Shown one piece after another: positions 44,304 through 53,437 of a stretch of DNA of 64,000 nt (position 1 is its first letter; the number at the start of each line of letters is the position of its first letter). The stretch comes from Pontibacter mucosus (GTDB lineage: Bacteria > Bacteroidota > Bacteroidia > Cytophagales > Hymenobacteraceae). Made by a program: the position numbers and the translations under genes. The stretch covers positions 372,001 through 436,000 of the forward strand of contig NZ_QBKI01000002.1 in the NCBI RefSeq assembly GCF_003054055.1. Direction: 5' to 3'. The notes under the pieces are model-generated. The model did not search any database. It was not told the DNA's origin and saw only the letters and a list, made by a program, of their open reading frames with translations.

Positions 44304-47153
44304 TTATTCTTTTACGAGCTTGATGCTGTCAGACTTGCCGGACTTGTCCGTATACTTCAGGATGTACATCCCTCTTTTCAGATCAACCAGGTTAAGCGAT
44401 AGCCTGTTATTGGTCAGCTCCAGTTTTGATTCTTTGTAAACTACGCGTCCGGTCTGGTCCAGTACAGTAACCTCTGCCAGTTCAACGCCTTCTCTGTCTC
44501 CGAAGTCCAGCGTTACCACATCGGCAAACGGGTTGGGGTAGGCAGTGGTCTGGGCGAAGAAAGGCTCTGTGTCAGCAACTTCAGATACTTTCATGGCAGA
44601 GATACCGGTGAGCGCATCGCCGAATGGTGACAGGTGCTTGCCTTCTATTGGCATCTCTTTGGCGCCGCTTGGCAGCTGCCAGGCCACAGCCAGGTTGTCA
44701 CCGCCGCCGCCTTCCAGGTGCAGGGCCTCAATGTAGTAGCGCTTGCCGGCTTCGAGCGTGATTTTAGCAGACTGCTGTCCGGTGCGCTTGTTCCACTCAC
44801 GAGAGTTAGTCCAGTCGCTGGCATAGGCAATTCGCTGCTTCTTAGCCGGGTCCTCCGAGGTGCTCAGGTACAGGTCGGCTTTATCATCGGCAGCAATCCA
44901 GAAAGTATACTGGCCGCTTTCAGGAGCAATGATGTAGCCGCGGATGCGCTGGCCATAGTTGTCGCCTGAATTAGAAGGAGCCTCGAACTTAGTCAGTTCC
45001 TGCGTGCTGGCTGGTTTGCTGTCTACCGGAATCACGCTTACGTTCGAGCCATGTACGCCTGTCCACTTCTCCAGGATGATTTTGCCTGTGGCCACAATTG
45101 GCGTGATAGTAGCTGGTGCTTCAGGAGCCTTGCTTCCCATCTCAGAAAGCCTGCTGCCTTCTATTGGCATCTCTTTAGCGCCACTCGGCAGTTGCCAGGC
45201 CACGGCCAGGTTGTCTCCACCGCCCTCTTGCTTGCTCAGCGCCTCAATGTAGTAACGCTTTCCAGCCTGCAGTGTAATCTGCGCTGATTTCTGAGAGCTA
45301 TACTTGCTCCACTCGCGCGGGTTGGTCCAGCTGGTGGTGAAGGCGATTTTTTTCTTGCTGCCTGCGTCCTCCGAGGTGCTCAGGTACAGTTCAGCCTGGT
45401 CGTCGCCGGCAATCCAGAAAGTATACTGGCCGCTTTCAGGAGCCGTCACGTAACCACGGATACGCTGGCCATAGTTGTTGCCTTTGCCGCCTGGCGCTTC
45501 GAAAAGTGCCAGGGTAGAAGTGCTGGTAGGAGCAGTGCTCACCGGAATCACGCTTACGCCAGCCCCGTGTACGTTAGCCCAGAACTCATGGGTGATCTTT
45601 CCAGTACCCGATGTCGTGCCATCCGTTGGTTGCTGTGCCAGGGGATCCTCCGTTGGTGTGGAAGCACCAGCCACCACGTTGATGTTTACCGCAGAAGAGG
45701 TCTTGGAAGCACCGGCGTTGTCATACGCCTTGGCTGTAAGGGAGTAAGCACCGGTTGGGGCATTGTTCCAGGTATAGGTAAACGGTGCGCTGGTGTCCTC
45801 GCCCAGTTTCACAGCACCCTGGTAAAACTCCACTTTGGTTACAGAGCCGTCGGCGTCTGTGGCGTTTGCCTCGATGATGATAGTGCCACCTTGCGTAACA
45901 GAAGCGTTAGCGATAGGCGAAGTGATGCTTACACTTGGAGCCTGGTTGGCAGGGGCAGATCCGCCGGTGCCGTTCGGGCCAAGCTTGATGCCGTTCTGAG
46001 ACAGTTTGCCTTGCCATAGGTTAAACTCGTCCTTCTCCGTCTGCTTGGTGATAGGGTTAGGAAGGGCTGTGTTGCTCTTGAAGTCTGCGTTCTCGGCTAC
46101 AGAAATGTCGTTACGGTTGTTGGTGTAACCCCATGCCACGATGCCCATCACGTTGTTATCCACGGAGTTAGCGAAGGTAGTGTTCTTTCTGTAGTAGTCT
46201 TTGCTCCAGAAGCCGGAAGTATACATGTTATACTTCGTGCCGTTATCGAAGGTGGCTGCGTTCACGGCTCTGTTGTGGTGGTAGCGGATGTTGTTGCCGC
46301 CGGCAATACCCATAGAGTAGTTGCCCAGGCCAACCAGGTGGTTGTCGTGCGCCTCGATGTAGGCGGGGCAGTTGTTAATGTCGCCGTCACCGTCGGTAAT
46401 GATACCACCGCCGGAGTACTGCTTACCGCTGGCAGCAATCGGGTAAGCCCCTTGGATGTAGTTGTTGTGGATCTTGATAGGCGATCCTGACATACCGCGG
46501 GAGTTGTACATGTTGATGTTGTCCTCCACCAGCGACTTGTCTGCCTCGTTGATCACCTGGTTCCAGGCAATTTCAGCGTGGCGGATAGCGCCTTTGAAGT
46601 TAAACTGCACGAACTGCGAGTGCTCTCTGTCGCCGCCGTACACCCGGCCATCAATGTTTTTGGCGATGTTGTAGCGGATGCGAACGCCCTGCGATGAAGA
46701 GTTGTCGCCTTCGTAGCGCGTGCCCAGGTAAATACCCGCTGTGCTCTCCATGTAGTTGTTCTCTATCACTACATTCTTGAAGTTGTTTACAGTTACAAAG
46801 CGGCGTGGCTTCTTATGGTCGCTCCAGGGAGTCTGCTGAATGCCGTAACCGTTCGTGTGGCGAACCGTCAGGTTCACCGCGTACCCCCAGCTCTTGATCA
46901 GGTAACCGGCACCACGGATGTTGGAGTGCTCGATAATAACTGGTTCGCTGGTTTTGATTTCCACAGCGGGAACATTCGAGTCCCTGGACTCCCAGTTTCC
47001 TTTGTAAGTTCCGCCTTTCGTAATCACGAGTGGGCCGCTGTAAGTTTGTGCGTGTACTGTGGAAGGAAGAAGCACGAACAAAATGTAGGCGAAGAGCTGG
47101 GCAATAACCGCCCGATAAGCCCTTCTGCTCAGGGTAGAGGTCTTTGTGTTCAT
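44304..47153 (-). CDS. T9SS type A secreted parallel beta-helix protein with two PA14-like domains
   Basis: 949 residues. Signal peptide 1-36. Right-handed parallel beta-helix (about 40-390) with repeated asparagine-ladder motifs (VIENNYMESTAGIYLG, VEDNINMYNSRG, KIHNNYIQGAYP, IEAHDNHLVGLGNY, RYHHNRAV). An Ig-like Big domain follows (SVSITSPIANASVTQGGT), then two PA14-like carbohydrate-binding modules (near-identical YGQRIRGY, ESGQYTFWIA, LYLSTSED, AGKRYYIEAL) and a type A sorting domain (YPNPFADVV...YILKYTDKSGKSDSIKLVKE). Such helices are found in polysaccharide lyases and epimerases; catalytic residues are not assignable. A paralogue lacking the C-terminal modules is encoded downstream of the spacer at 47759. 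Confidence 0.88.
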   Translation of the reverse strand: MNTKTSTLSRRAYRAVIAQLFAYILFVLLPSTVHAQTYSGPLVITKGGTYKGNWESRDSNVPAVEIKTSEPVIIEHSNIRGAGYLIKSWGYAVNLTVRHTNGYGIQQTPWSDHKKPRRFVTVNNFKNVVIENNYMESTAGIYLGTRYEGDNSSSQGVRIRYNIAKNIDGRVYGGDREHSQFVQFNFKGAIRHAEIAWNQVINEADKSLVEDNINMYNSRGMSGSPIKIHNNYIQGAYPIAASGKQYSGGGIITDGDGDINNCPAYIEAHDNHLVGLGNYSMGIAGGNNIRYHHNRAVNAATFDNGTKYNMYTSGFWSKDYYRKNTTFANSVDNNVMGIVAWGYTNNRNDISVAENADFKSNTALPNPITKQTEKDEFNLWQGKLSQNGIKLGPNGTGGSAPANQAPSVSITSPIANASVTQGGTIIIEANATDADGSVTKVEFYQGAVKLGEDTSAPFTYTWNNAPTGAYSLTAKAYDNAGASKTSSAVNINVVAGASTPTEDPLAQQPTDGTTSGTGKITHEFWANVHGAGVSVIPVSTAPTSTSTLALFEAPGGKGNNYGQRIRGYVTAPESGQYTFWIAGDDQAELYLSTSEDAGSKKKIAFTTSWTNPREWSKYSSQKSAQITLQAGKRYYIEALSKQEGGGDNLAVAWQLPSGAKEMPIEGSRLSEMGSKAPEAPATITPIVATGKIILEKWTGVHGSNVSVIPVDSKPASTQELTKFEAPSNSGDNYGQRIRGYIIAPESGQYTFWIAADDKADLYLSTSEDPAKKQRIAYASDWTNSREWNKRTGQQSAKITLEAGKRYYIEALHLEGGGGDNLAVAWQLPSGAKEMPIEGKHLSPFGDALTGISAMKVSEVADTEPFFAQTTAYPNPFADVVTLDFGDREGVELAEVTVLDQTGRVVYKESKLELTNNRLSLNLVDLKRGMYILKYTDKSGKSDSIKLVKE
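44630..45110 (-). repeat. PA14-coding repeat unit 2
   Basis: Encodes the C-terminal PA14-like module. It closely matches 45145-45610 at DNA level, including a GAAAGTATACTGGCCGCTTT string in both. The similarity points to a fairly recent tandem duplication. Boundaries are approximate. Confidence 0.7.
45145..45610 (-). repeat. PA14-coding repeat unit 1
   Basis: Encodes the first PA14-like module; see the unit at 44630-45110. Boundaries are approximate. Confidence 0.7.
46217..46235. repeat. Inverted AAGTATA pair with 5-base spacer inside a gene
   Basis: AAGTATA (46217-46223) and TATACTT (46229-46235) within the beta-helix coding sequence. Same arrangement as in the spacer at 14527-14545. Confidence 0.7.
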
Positions 47154-47758
47154 TTCCTTTTGGCTAAAAGTTGAAAATTAGATTTTTTAATGTTTTGTTT
47201 CCTGTAAAAAATCTTGCGACTGCCTTGGCTAGAGGCTAGTTAATAAGACTTTTTTGTTGTAATCCCCCGTAGTAGGTTGTGATAATGTGGCTAAAATTAT
47301 AATCAATGAACTGCTGCAAATATAGAATAGAAAAAATTATAAATCCTACTTTGTCCTAGAAAAAACAATAAAAAATTTTGACAAACTTAAAAAAGTAATA
47401 CGTTTTTGCTCCCTTTATAAGTATGTTTATTTTATATATTAATGATTTTCAATGGTTTAACTAAGGTTACACCATTACGCATTTCCTTGAAATGTTTATA
47501 TAGCTATCTTCTTGTTAGTCAATACTTATCAATTATTTGGCGTATTGCTGAGTGGGAAAAAAGAGAGGTATAAGTATCGGAATAATAATATAAATATAAA
47601 AAGCGGGGTATATAGATATATTACCATGTAATGCATTCTGTAAGATTGCATTATTCTGGTGTGGAATATTTCCACACATCACTTGTTGGGTAATTAAAAA
47701 GTGCGAATGGGATAAACTGAAGGGGTATTGATTCCACAGTTTGTGGATTTGTCTTGTG
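47154..47758. other. 605-bp AT-rich spacer between paralogous beta-helix genes
   Basis: Very AT-rich, especially 47280-47440 and 47560-47640. It carries a candidate promoter for the downstream cargo gene. A frame overlapping the 3' end of the next gene (47533-47829) shows no protein features and is not counted. Only near-matches of the AAGTATA motif occur, despite the AT richness. Confidence 0.5.
47317..47324 (-). promoter_or_regulatory. Possible -7 promoter element
   Basis: TATATTTG on the minus strand fits TAnnTTTG. It lies about 165 bases upstream of the start at 47153. No -33 TTG at the right distance; a chance match is possible in AT-rich DNA. Confidence 0.3.
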
Positions 47759-49009
47759 TTATAGGGCCTGCTGCGGGCCGAGCTTGATGCTGTTTTGCTG
47801 CAGTTTTCGCTGCCACAGCCTGTACTCATCCTCCTCCAGCGCCTTGGTTATACTGTCGGGGAGGATGTGGTTGGCGTACTCAGCGGCGGCAGCAAAGGTA
47901 CTGTCAAACACCTCGTTGCGCCAGGTGCGGTTCTTGCCCATCACAGCCAGCGTGTTGTGGTGCATGCTGTTGTTAAAGGTGTTGCCCATCTTATAGTAGT
48001 CCTTGGCCCAGATGCCGCTGGTCCAGAAATGGTAGGGCTTGCCGTCGGGAAACGCTGCCGCCACCACGGCGCGGTTGTGGTGCATCTCGATGTGGTTGCC
48101 GCCCGCAATGCCTAAACAGTAGTTGCCCAGGCCTACCAACTGGTTCTCGTATACTTTTACATAGGCCGTGGCCTCCAGCGAGTCGGTGCCGGGAGAGTCG
48201 GTAATAATGCCGCCGCCCGTATACTTGGTTAGGTGAAGCGGGTAGGGGAAGGCCCCCTGGATGTAGTTGTTGTGGATGCGGATAGGGGACTGCGGCGTGC
48301 CCCTGGAGTTGTAGATGTTGATGTTGTCCTCCACGGCAGAGGCTCCCGGCTCGTTGATTACCTCGTTCCAGGCAATTTCGGCGGCAGGTACCTGGCCCCG
48401 GTAGTTAAACTGCACAAACTGCACGCGCTCCAGCCCCTGGTATACTTCGCCGGTAATGTTGCGGGCCTTGTTGTAGCGGATTTTTATACTTTGTTTCGGG
48501 CTTCCGTTGCCGGTATACGCCACGCCCAGGTAAATGCCCGCGGTGTTCTCTAAATAGCAATTCTCCACCACTACATTCCGGAACACGTCCACTGCCAGAA
48601 AGCGGCGCGGCTTGGCATAGTCGCTAGTCGGGGTAGGCGGCAGTCCGTAGCCCTCTGTGTTCCGCACCGTGATATTCGCGCCATAGCCCTTGCTGCGGAT
48701 CAGAAACCCGGCACCCCGGATTTTAGAGTTCTCAATAATAACGGGTTCGCTGGTGCGCACCTCCACAGCAGGCACCTCCGAGTCTCTGGATTCCCAGTGG
48801 CCGCTGTACGTACCGCCTTTGGTGATGATAAGCGGACCCTGGTAGGAAGGAGAGGCGGCCTTGGGGGAAAAGTATAAACTTCGCATCAGGCTACAGAGCG
48901 CAAGAGCAATGAGCAGCACAGCAGCAACAGCAAAAAGCCACTTCCTGCTCGCCTGCAGCACGTAGCCGTTGCGATGGGAAGTGGCTGTTATACTTTCGGA
49001 TTCCGTCAT
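47759..49009 (-). CDS. Membrane-anchored parallel beta-helix protein
   Basis: 416 residues: a short cytoplasmic tail, one membrane helix (about 25-46, WLFAVAAVLLIALALCSLM) and a right-handed beta-helix that parallels the N-terminal 390 residues of the T9SS cargo at 44304. Shared strings include WESRDS, VPAVE, SEPVIIE, IRGAG, GIYLG, VEDNIN, YNSRG, IHNNYIQGA, VGLGNY and IKLGP at the C-terminus. It has no PA14 and no sorting domain. As an inner membrane protein with a periplasmic domain it may act on the nascent polymer; lyase, epimerase or binding functions are all possible. Its start abuts the stop of the upstream GT2 gene exactly, so it belongs to the right-arm operon. Confidence 0.85.
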   Translation of the reverse strand: MTESESITATSHRNGYVLQASRKWLFAVAAVLLIALALCSLMRSLYFSPKAASPSYQGPLIITKGGTYSGHWESRDSEVPAVEVRTSEPVIIENSKIRGAGFLIRSKGYGANITVRNTEGYGLPPTPTSDYAKPRRFLAVDVFRNVVVENCYLENTAGIYLGVAYTGNGSPKQSIKIRYNKARNITGEVYQGLERVQFVQFNYRGQVPAAEIAWNEVINEPGASAVEDNINIYNSRGTPQSPIRIHNNYIQGAFPYPLHLTKYTGGGIITDSPGTDSLEATAYVKVYENQLVGLGNYCLGIAGGNHIEMHHNRAVVAAAFPDGKPYHFWTSGIWAKDYYKMGNTFNNSMHHNTLAVMGKNRTWRNEVFDSTFAAAAEYANHILPDSITKALEEDEYRLWQRKLQQNSIKLGPQQAL

Positions 49010-49849
49010 CTACTTCAGCATATACCCGAAAATGCGGCGGGCATAGCCGTTCGCCAGGTAGTATGGAATATAAGGTGGCGGGCAGTTCTTCAGGGTAAAG
49101 CGGGTAAAGTCGCGCAGGTTGCCGCCGCCCTTGATGTCGAACAGGTGCTTGTAGAAGTTCTGCAGCGATTTGCTCTGGCGGTTCTTGCGCTCGCCGCTTT
49201 CCTCCGGGTACGTATAAAGCCTGGCATCGTAGTTCACATACAGCTCAAAGCCGTTGCGCAGCGCGGTGTGGGTAAAGTCGTAGTCGGCCACGTAGTGCGG
49301 GAAGCGTTCCTGGTCCAGCAGGCCAATTTTCTCGAACACAGCACGCGGAATCAACAAGCCACGGCCCGGCAACTGCGACACAGCATGCAGCCCCACCTGC
49401 TGCTCCTTGGGCAGCTCCTGCAGCAGGTAACGCACCTTGTTCAGCTTAAAGTCCACTATCTCGCCACCAAAGGCAGGCTCTCGGGTACCGGCATCCATCT
49501 CCAGCGCACCAAGTATGGCGTTTGGCTTCTCAGCCATCCTTTTATAGGTGTTCTCAATGTAATCCTCGGCTACCTCCAGGTCGTTGTTGAGCGTCATAAC
49601 ATACTCAGCCCCGGCCTGCAAAGCATGCTTAATGCCCAAGTTCACGCTGGCGGTCCAGAAGAGGTTTCCGTCTCCGAAGAGCACCTCTACTTCCGGAAAC
49701 TCCTCGCGCAGCATGTCGGCGGTGCCGTCGGTGGAGCCATCGTCCACCACAATTACTTTATAGTTTTGGTTGGTGCCCCGCTTAAGGGAGAGCAGACACT
49801 CTTTGGTAAAATGCTTTCGGTTAAAAACAGGGATAACTAGGTATATCAT
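49010..49849 (-). CDS. Glycosyltransferase family 2
   Basis: 279 residues, GT-A fold. Donor-site motifs VIPVFNRKHF, VVDDGSTDGT and TLNNDLEV (DxD-like), then GRGLLIPRAVF and YVADYDFTHTALRNGF. Similar to rhamnosyltransferase-like GT2 proteins. No membrane helices apart from a short C-terminal amphipathic tail. Followed without a gap by the beta-helix gene, preceded by a GT4 gene 17 bases upstream. Confidence 0.92.
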   Translation of the reverse strand: MIYLVIPVFNRKHFTKECLLSLKRGTNQNYKVIVVDDGSTDGTADMLREEFPEVEVLFGDGNLFWTASVNLGIKHALQAGAEYVMTLNNDLEVAEDYIENTYKRMAEKPNAILGALEMDAGTREPAFGGEIVDFKLNKVRYLLQELPKEQQVGLHAVSQLPGRGLLIPRAVFEKIGLLDQERFPHYVADYDFTHTALRNGFELYVNYDARLYTYPEESGERKNRQSKSLQNFYKHLFDIKGGGNLRDFTRFTLKNCPPPYIPYYLANGYARRIFGYMLK

Positions 49850-49866
49850 TTCTAAAAAGGGCTTAT

Positions 49867-51114
49867 TTAAGGTTGAACGGTTAGTTCGGCAGGCTGCGCC
49901 TGGGTATACTTACTGTAAAAGTCGTTGATGTGTTGTGTCTTCACGGTCCAGGTTTGGGATTTGGAGAATTTATAGCCGTTCATGCCCATCTGGCGGCGCA
50001 ACAGGGGTTGGTCGTACAACTTCTCCACGGCGGCGGCAATGGCTTTCACGGTCGCGTCTGCCGTGCTCACCGGAACTTTTATCCCCGCGTCATCAGGCAC
50101 TAGGTTTTTGGCACCGTGCAAATCCAGGGTGATAATCGGCAGGCCATAAGCCATGGCCTCCAGAAACTGGGCAGCGCTGGAGTCGCGCAGGCTGCAGAAC
50201 AGGAACAAGTCGCTGTGGGTGTAGGCGCGTTTCACCTCATCCCAGGGCACCTGGCCTTTCCAATTAACTTTTCCGTGCAGGTTATACTCCTCTATCCAGC
50301 GCGGCATGTAATCACGCATCTGGCCATCGCCCAGTATCGTCAGTTCATACTTTAAGTCGGGGCGCACCTTGCTCAGGGCATCCAGCACCAGCGGCAGGCC
50401 TTTGCGGGGAAACAACCGGCCGACCCACAGGATTCGCAGCGTCTCGTCCGGGATGCGCTCGGGGTAGGCCTCCGGGTAAAAGTCCTCCGGCAGGCTGGTG
50501 TCCAGGAACATCTTCGGGTTCAGGGCGCCGATGCGCTGGGCCATGTCGTAGGTATCCTGGTTGGTGGTGAGCACCAGCGAGGCGTGGCGCATGGCTTTGC
50601 GGGCATTGGGGTTAAAGGCCAGCAGCATCTCACTGATAACCTTGCGCATCACCTCGGTTTTCCAGCCGCTGTAGAAGTACTTTTTCAGTGCCCTCGGGGC
50701 TTCCTGCCCGCCGCCTGTCGGACCGAAAATGAGTGGTTTGTTCAGGCGCCACAGGGCAGTACCCATCTGCAGGCTGCCGATGGTGACGTGGTGCACCAGG
50801 TCGAAGTTAATTTTCTCGTCCAGCTCCTTTGCCTTCAGGTAAGCACGGTGCTGCCAGTACATGTAGTGCGGGTAAAAGCCCAGGTGGTACTCAAATAGTT
50901 TGTCTACCCAGGCCGGAAGCTCCACAAATACAACGTGCAGGTTGGGCAGCGCTAAGCGTTCTACCTCTTTTTCTATACTTTCCCTGCCCTCCACAGTGGT
51001 CAGGCACCATACTTCGTGGCCGAGCCTGGCGGTGTTAAGCGCCCAGTTCCAGCCGTTACCCAGTTCGGTGCCCCGGTTTGGCTCACAGGCGTATGCAGAT
51101 AAAAGTAATTTCAT
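49867..51114 (-). CDS. Glycosyltransferase family 4
   Basis: 415 residues. GT-B fold starting MKLLLSAYACEPNRGTELGNGW, a signature of a GT4 subgroup common in bacterial polysaccharide loci; FDLVHHVTIGSLQ, PLIFGPTGGGQEAP, ILWVGRLFPRKGL, TILGDGQMRDYM and SLRDSSAAQFLEAMAYG in the donor domain. The usual EX7E first Glu is replaced (RDSSAAQFLEA). The sugar is unknown. It overlaps no neighbour; spacing is 8 and 17 bases. Confidence 0.92.
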   Translation of the reverse strand: MKLLLSAYACEPNRGTELGNGWNWALNTARLGHEVWCLTTVEGRESIEKEVERLALPNLHVVFVELPAWVDKLFEYHLGFYPHYMYWQHRAYLKAKELDEKINFDLVHHVTIGSLQMGTALWRLNKPLIFGPTGGGQEAPRALKKYFYSGWKTEVMRKVISEMLLAFNPNARKAMRHASLVLTTNQDTYDMAQRIGALNPKMFLDTSLPEDFYPEAYPERIPDETLRILWVGRLFPRKGLPLVLDALSKVRPDLKYELTILGDGQMRDYMPRWIEEYNLHGKVNWKGQVPWDEVKRAYTHSDLFLFCSLRDSSAAQFLEAMAYGLPIITLDLHGAKNLVPDDAGIKVPVSTADATVKAIAAAVEKLYDQPLLRRQMGMNGYKFSKSQTWTVKTQHINDFYSKYTQAQPAELTVQP

Positions 51115-51122
51115 AAACTCTA

Positions 51123-52058
51123 CTAAAGACTAAAGCTAAACATAGCTTTCAGTTTGGCGCTTGCTTTGTCGCGCATCATTTTGTTAAAGTTGCGCCGGTC
51201 CGACTCCACATCGCGAATCACGAACTTGGGGTGGCGCAGCGGGAAGGCGATTTCCTCCTCGTATACTTTGGCCTTCTTGTCGTGCAGGTTAAAGGTATGG
51301 GTGGCGTCCTCTCCGAAGCCGATGTTGCGCACCAGGTTCACCTCCGGCACAATGCAAAGGCCCGAGTTGCTGTACACGGTAAACTCCCACTGGTAGTCCC
51401 ATACGTCGCCTTTCTGGATGTTCTCAAACGTCTCCTCCAGCTTGCTCAGCCTATACTTCTCCTCCAGCATGTTGAGGAAGATGCCGTTGAGGTAGCCTTT
51501 CTGCTTTAGCTCCGGGAAAGTACCCAGGTGGAAGTCGTAGAGTTGCCAGGCGCGACGCCAGGTGGCCCAGCCCCAGCTATTCACCTTGTCAGAGAAGTAG
51601 TAGGAGTAGTCGGAGTCGCGGCGCCAGCCATCGAGGTAGTTGTTGCCGCTGATGTGCATCACGCGGGTATCGTGTTTATACTTCTCCAGCAGCTCCTGGC
51701 AAAACCAGAAAAAGCTTTTGGAGGGGATGCAGTCATCCTCCAGGATAATGCCGGTCTCCTCGTGCTCAAACAGCCAGGAGATGGCGCGGGAAGGGGCCAC
51801 GCCGCAGCCCAGGTTCTGCTCCTGGAACAGCGTTTTTACCTCGCAGTCCCAATCCACCTGCTCTACAATGCGGCGGGTCTCGGCGCAACGCTCAGCATCG
51901 GTGGCCACGTGCGGCCGGGCGCCGTCGGCGGCAACATAGAGCTTTGTGGGCTTTACCTGCCGGATGCGGTCAAATACTTTCTGGGTGGTATGGGCTCTGT
52001 TAAATATGATTAGCAACACCGGAGTGTGCAGCGGTTCTTGCGGTATAGCGGTACTCAT
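51123..52058 (-). CDS. GT2-like nucleotide-diphospho-sugar transferase
   Basis: 311 residues. Begins with VLLIIFNRAHTTQKVFDRI, followed by LYVAADGARP, EQNLGCGVAPSRAISWLF, the metal-site ILEDDCIP (DxD), and SWGWATWRRAW. The type is often annotated as hemolysin-associated or nucleotide-diphospho-sugar transferase in polysaccharide loci. No membrane segments. The C-terminal 40 residues are basic. Confidence 0.85.
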   Translation of the reverse strand: MSTAIPQEPLHTPVLLIIFNRAHTTQKVFDRIRQVKPTKLYVAADGARPHVATDAERCAETRRIVEQVDWDCEVKTLFQEQNLGCGVAPSRAISWLFEHEETGIILEDDCIPSKSFFWFCQELLEKYKHDTRVMHISGNNYLDGWRRDSDYSYYFSDKVNSWGWATWRRAWQLYDFHLGTFPELKQKGYLNGIFLNMLEEKYRLSKLEETFENIQKGDVWDYQWEFTVYSNSGLCIVPEVNLVRNIGFGEDATHTFNLHDKKAKVYEEEIAFPLRHPKFVIRDVESDRRNFNKMMRDKASAKLKAMFSFSL

Positions 52059-52120
52059 ACAAGTGTAAGGGTTTTGGTATATGCATGTACTGCTATTCTG
52101 TTGTAGAGGTTATGTAAGAT

Positions 52121-53422
52121 TTAAACAGAATGCAGTGTTTTTTGTAGGCTTTCCCGGCGCGCCCTCATCCGCATACCGGATTCCTGTATACGTGTCTTAT
52201 ACGTCACTCTCTCCTCCTCCATGGCAGCAATGGCCCAGCCAACCACGCCATAGAAAAACACCGGCAGCACATAGGAAATACCAAACACAAAGCCGCTGGA
52301 AATGAAAGCGACAAGTATAATCTGGTTGATGGTGAGCACCCGGCGGCGGAAAGCCATGACGATGGGGTGCAGGTAGAAGAGCAGGAAAAGTATAAACCCG
52401 ACCAAACCGGTATAGAACAGCACCTCTACGTAAAAGCTGTGGAAGTGGTGGCCGTTGCCGTCCTCAAACACAGGGGCGTTCAGATCGTCGCGGTAGAACT
52501 GGATGGGCAGCTCAAAGCCCTCGAAGCGCATACCTAGCATGAAGTTCTCCTGGATAAAGGGCACGTACGATAAGATCTGCTGGTAGCGCCAGCCGCCGGT
52601 TCCCTGCTTGTCATAGTTCTCAATGTCGGAGAAGCTCTCCTGTATCTTGTCTACAATCTCGGGGTGGATGGAAAGTATAAACCCGCTGGCAAAAAGCGCC
52701 AGCACACCCACCACCGTGCCAATGGGCAACAGTTTGGCTACGAAGTTAATGGGCTTGTCGGTCTTAAAGCGAATCAGCAGGTAGTATACGGCCAGCACAA
52801 AGGCCGTCGTGATCCAGACGGTGCGGTGCTGGAAAAAGAAGATCAAAAACAGCACGAAAAAGGCCATGAACAGGTCCTTGAACTTGCTGTGGTAGAAGTA
52901 GTTGCTCAGAAAGTATAAAAAGGGCACAGTGAGCATGTACACGGAGTTGGAATACACGCCGCGCTCATGGTTTGTAAAGGCCGATACGCTCAGGGTATGG
53001 GAGTTCACCAGCAGCACGTTCAGCAGGAAGCTGCCTAGTATAAACCAGGCTACATGCTTCATCTGGATGTGGTAGTTGCCCTTATAGTAAGTATAAACAA
53101 AGTAGGCGTAGGTGAAGATGAACACTTTCATGAACACGTGAGGGTATACCATGAAGGAGCCGTATACATACTTCGACTCGAACACGAGCGCGGCTATGTA
53201 CACTACCAGCAGGCCAAAGGCAAGCTTCATGTGCTTCGACATCCGTCTGTAGAAAAGTATCCCGTAACCCAACGACAGCGCAGCCATCCCCTTGATCATC
53301 ATGTTCAGGATCATGCCCTGTCTGTCCTCATTATTAGGCGACATCAGTTCGATGAACAACTGGTCCATGACCAAGACAAGTGCCAGGGGGATGATGAACA
53401 GAAAAGTATAATTTATCTTCAT
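52121..53422 (-). CDS. O-antigen polymerase/ligase family protein (Wzy-like)
   Basis: 433 residues with about ten membrane helices and a large periplasmic loop (about residues 250-330; it contains GGWRYQQILSYVPFIQENFMLG and a histidine-rich NGHHFHSFYVEV, the pattern of the O-antigen ligase domain PF04932). It probably polymerises lipid-linked repeat units in the periplasm, as it is the only such protein in the locus with Wzx and Wzc nearby. The C-terminal cytoplasmic tail is basic (RMRARRES). Several AAGTATAA motifs fall within it. Confidence 0.87.
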   Translation of the reverse strand: MKINYTFLFIIPLALVLVMDQLFIELMSPNNEDRQGMILNMMIKGMAALSLGYGILFYRRMSKHMKLAFGLLVVYIAALVFESKYVYGSFMVYPHVFMKVFIFTYAYFVYTYYKGNYHIQMKHVAWFILGSFLLNVLLVNSHTLSVSAFTNHERGVYSNSVYMLTVPFLYFLSNYFYHSKFKDLFMAFFVLFLIFFFQHRTVWITTAFVLAVYYLLIRFKTDKPINFVAKLLPIGTVVGVLALFASGFILSIHPEIVDKIQESFSDIENYDKQGTGGWRYQQILSYVPFIQENFMLGMRFEGFELPIQFYRDDLNAPVFEDGNGHHFHSFYVEVLFYTGLVGFILFLLFYLHPIVMAFRRRVLTINQIILVAFISSGFVFGISYVLPVFFYGVVGWAIAAMEEERVTYKTRIQESGMRMRARRESLQKTLHSV

Positions 53423-53437
53423 GGTGCGATCGCTAGT

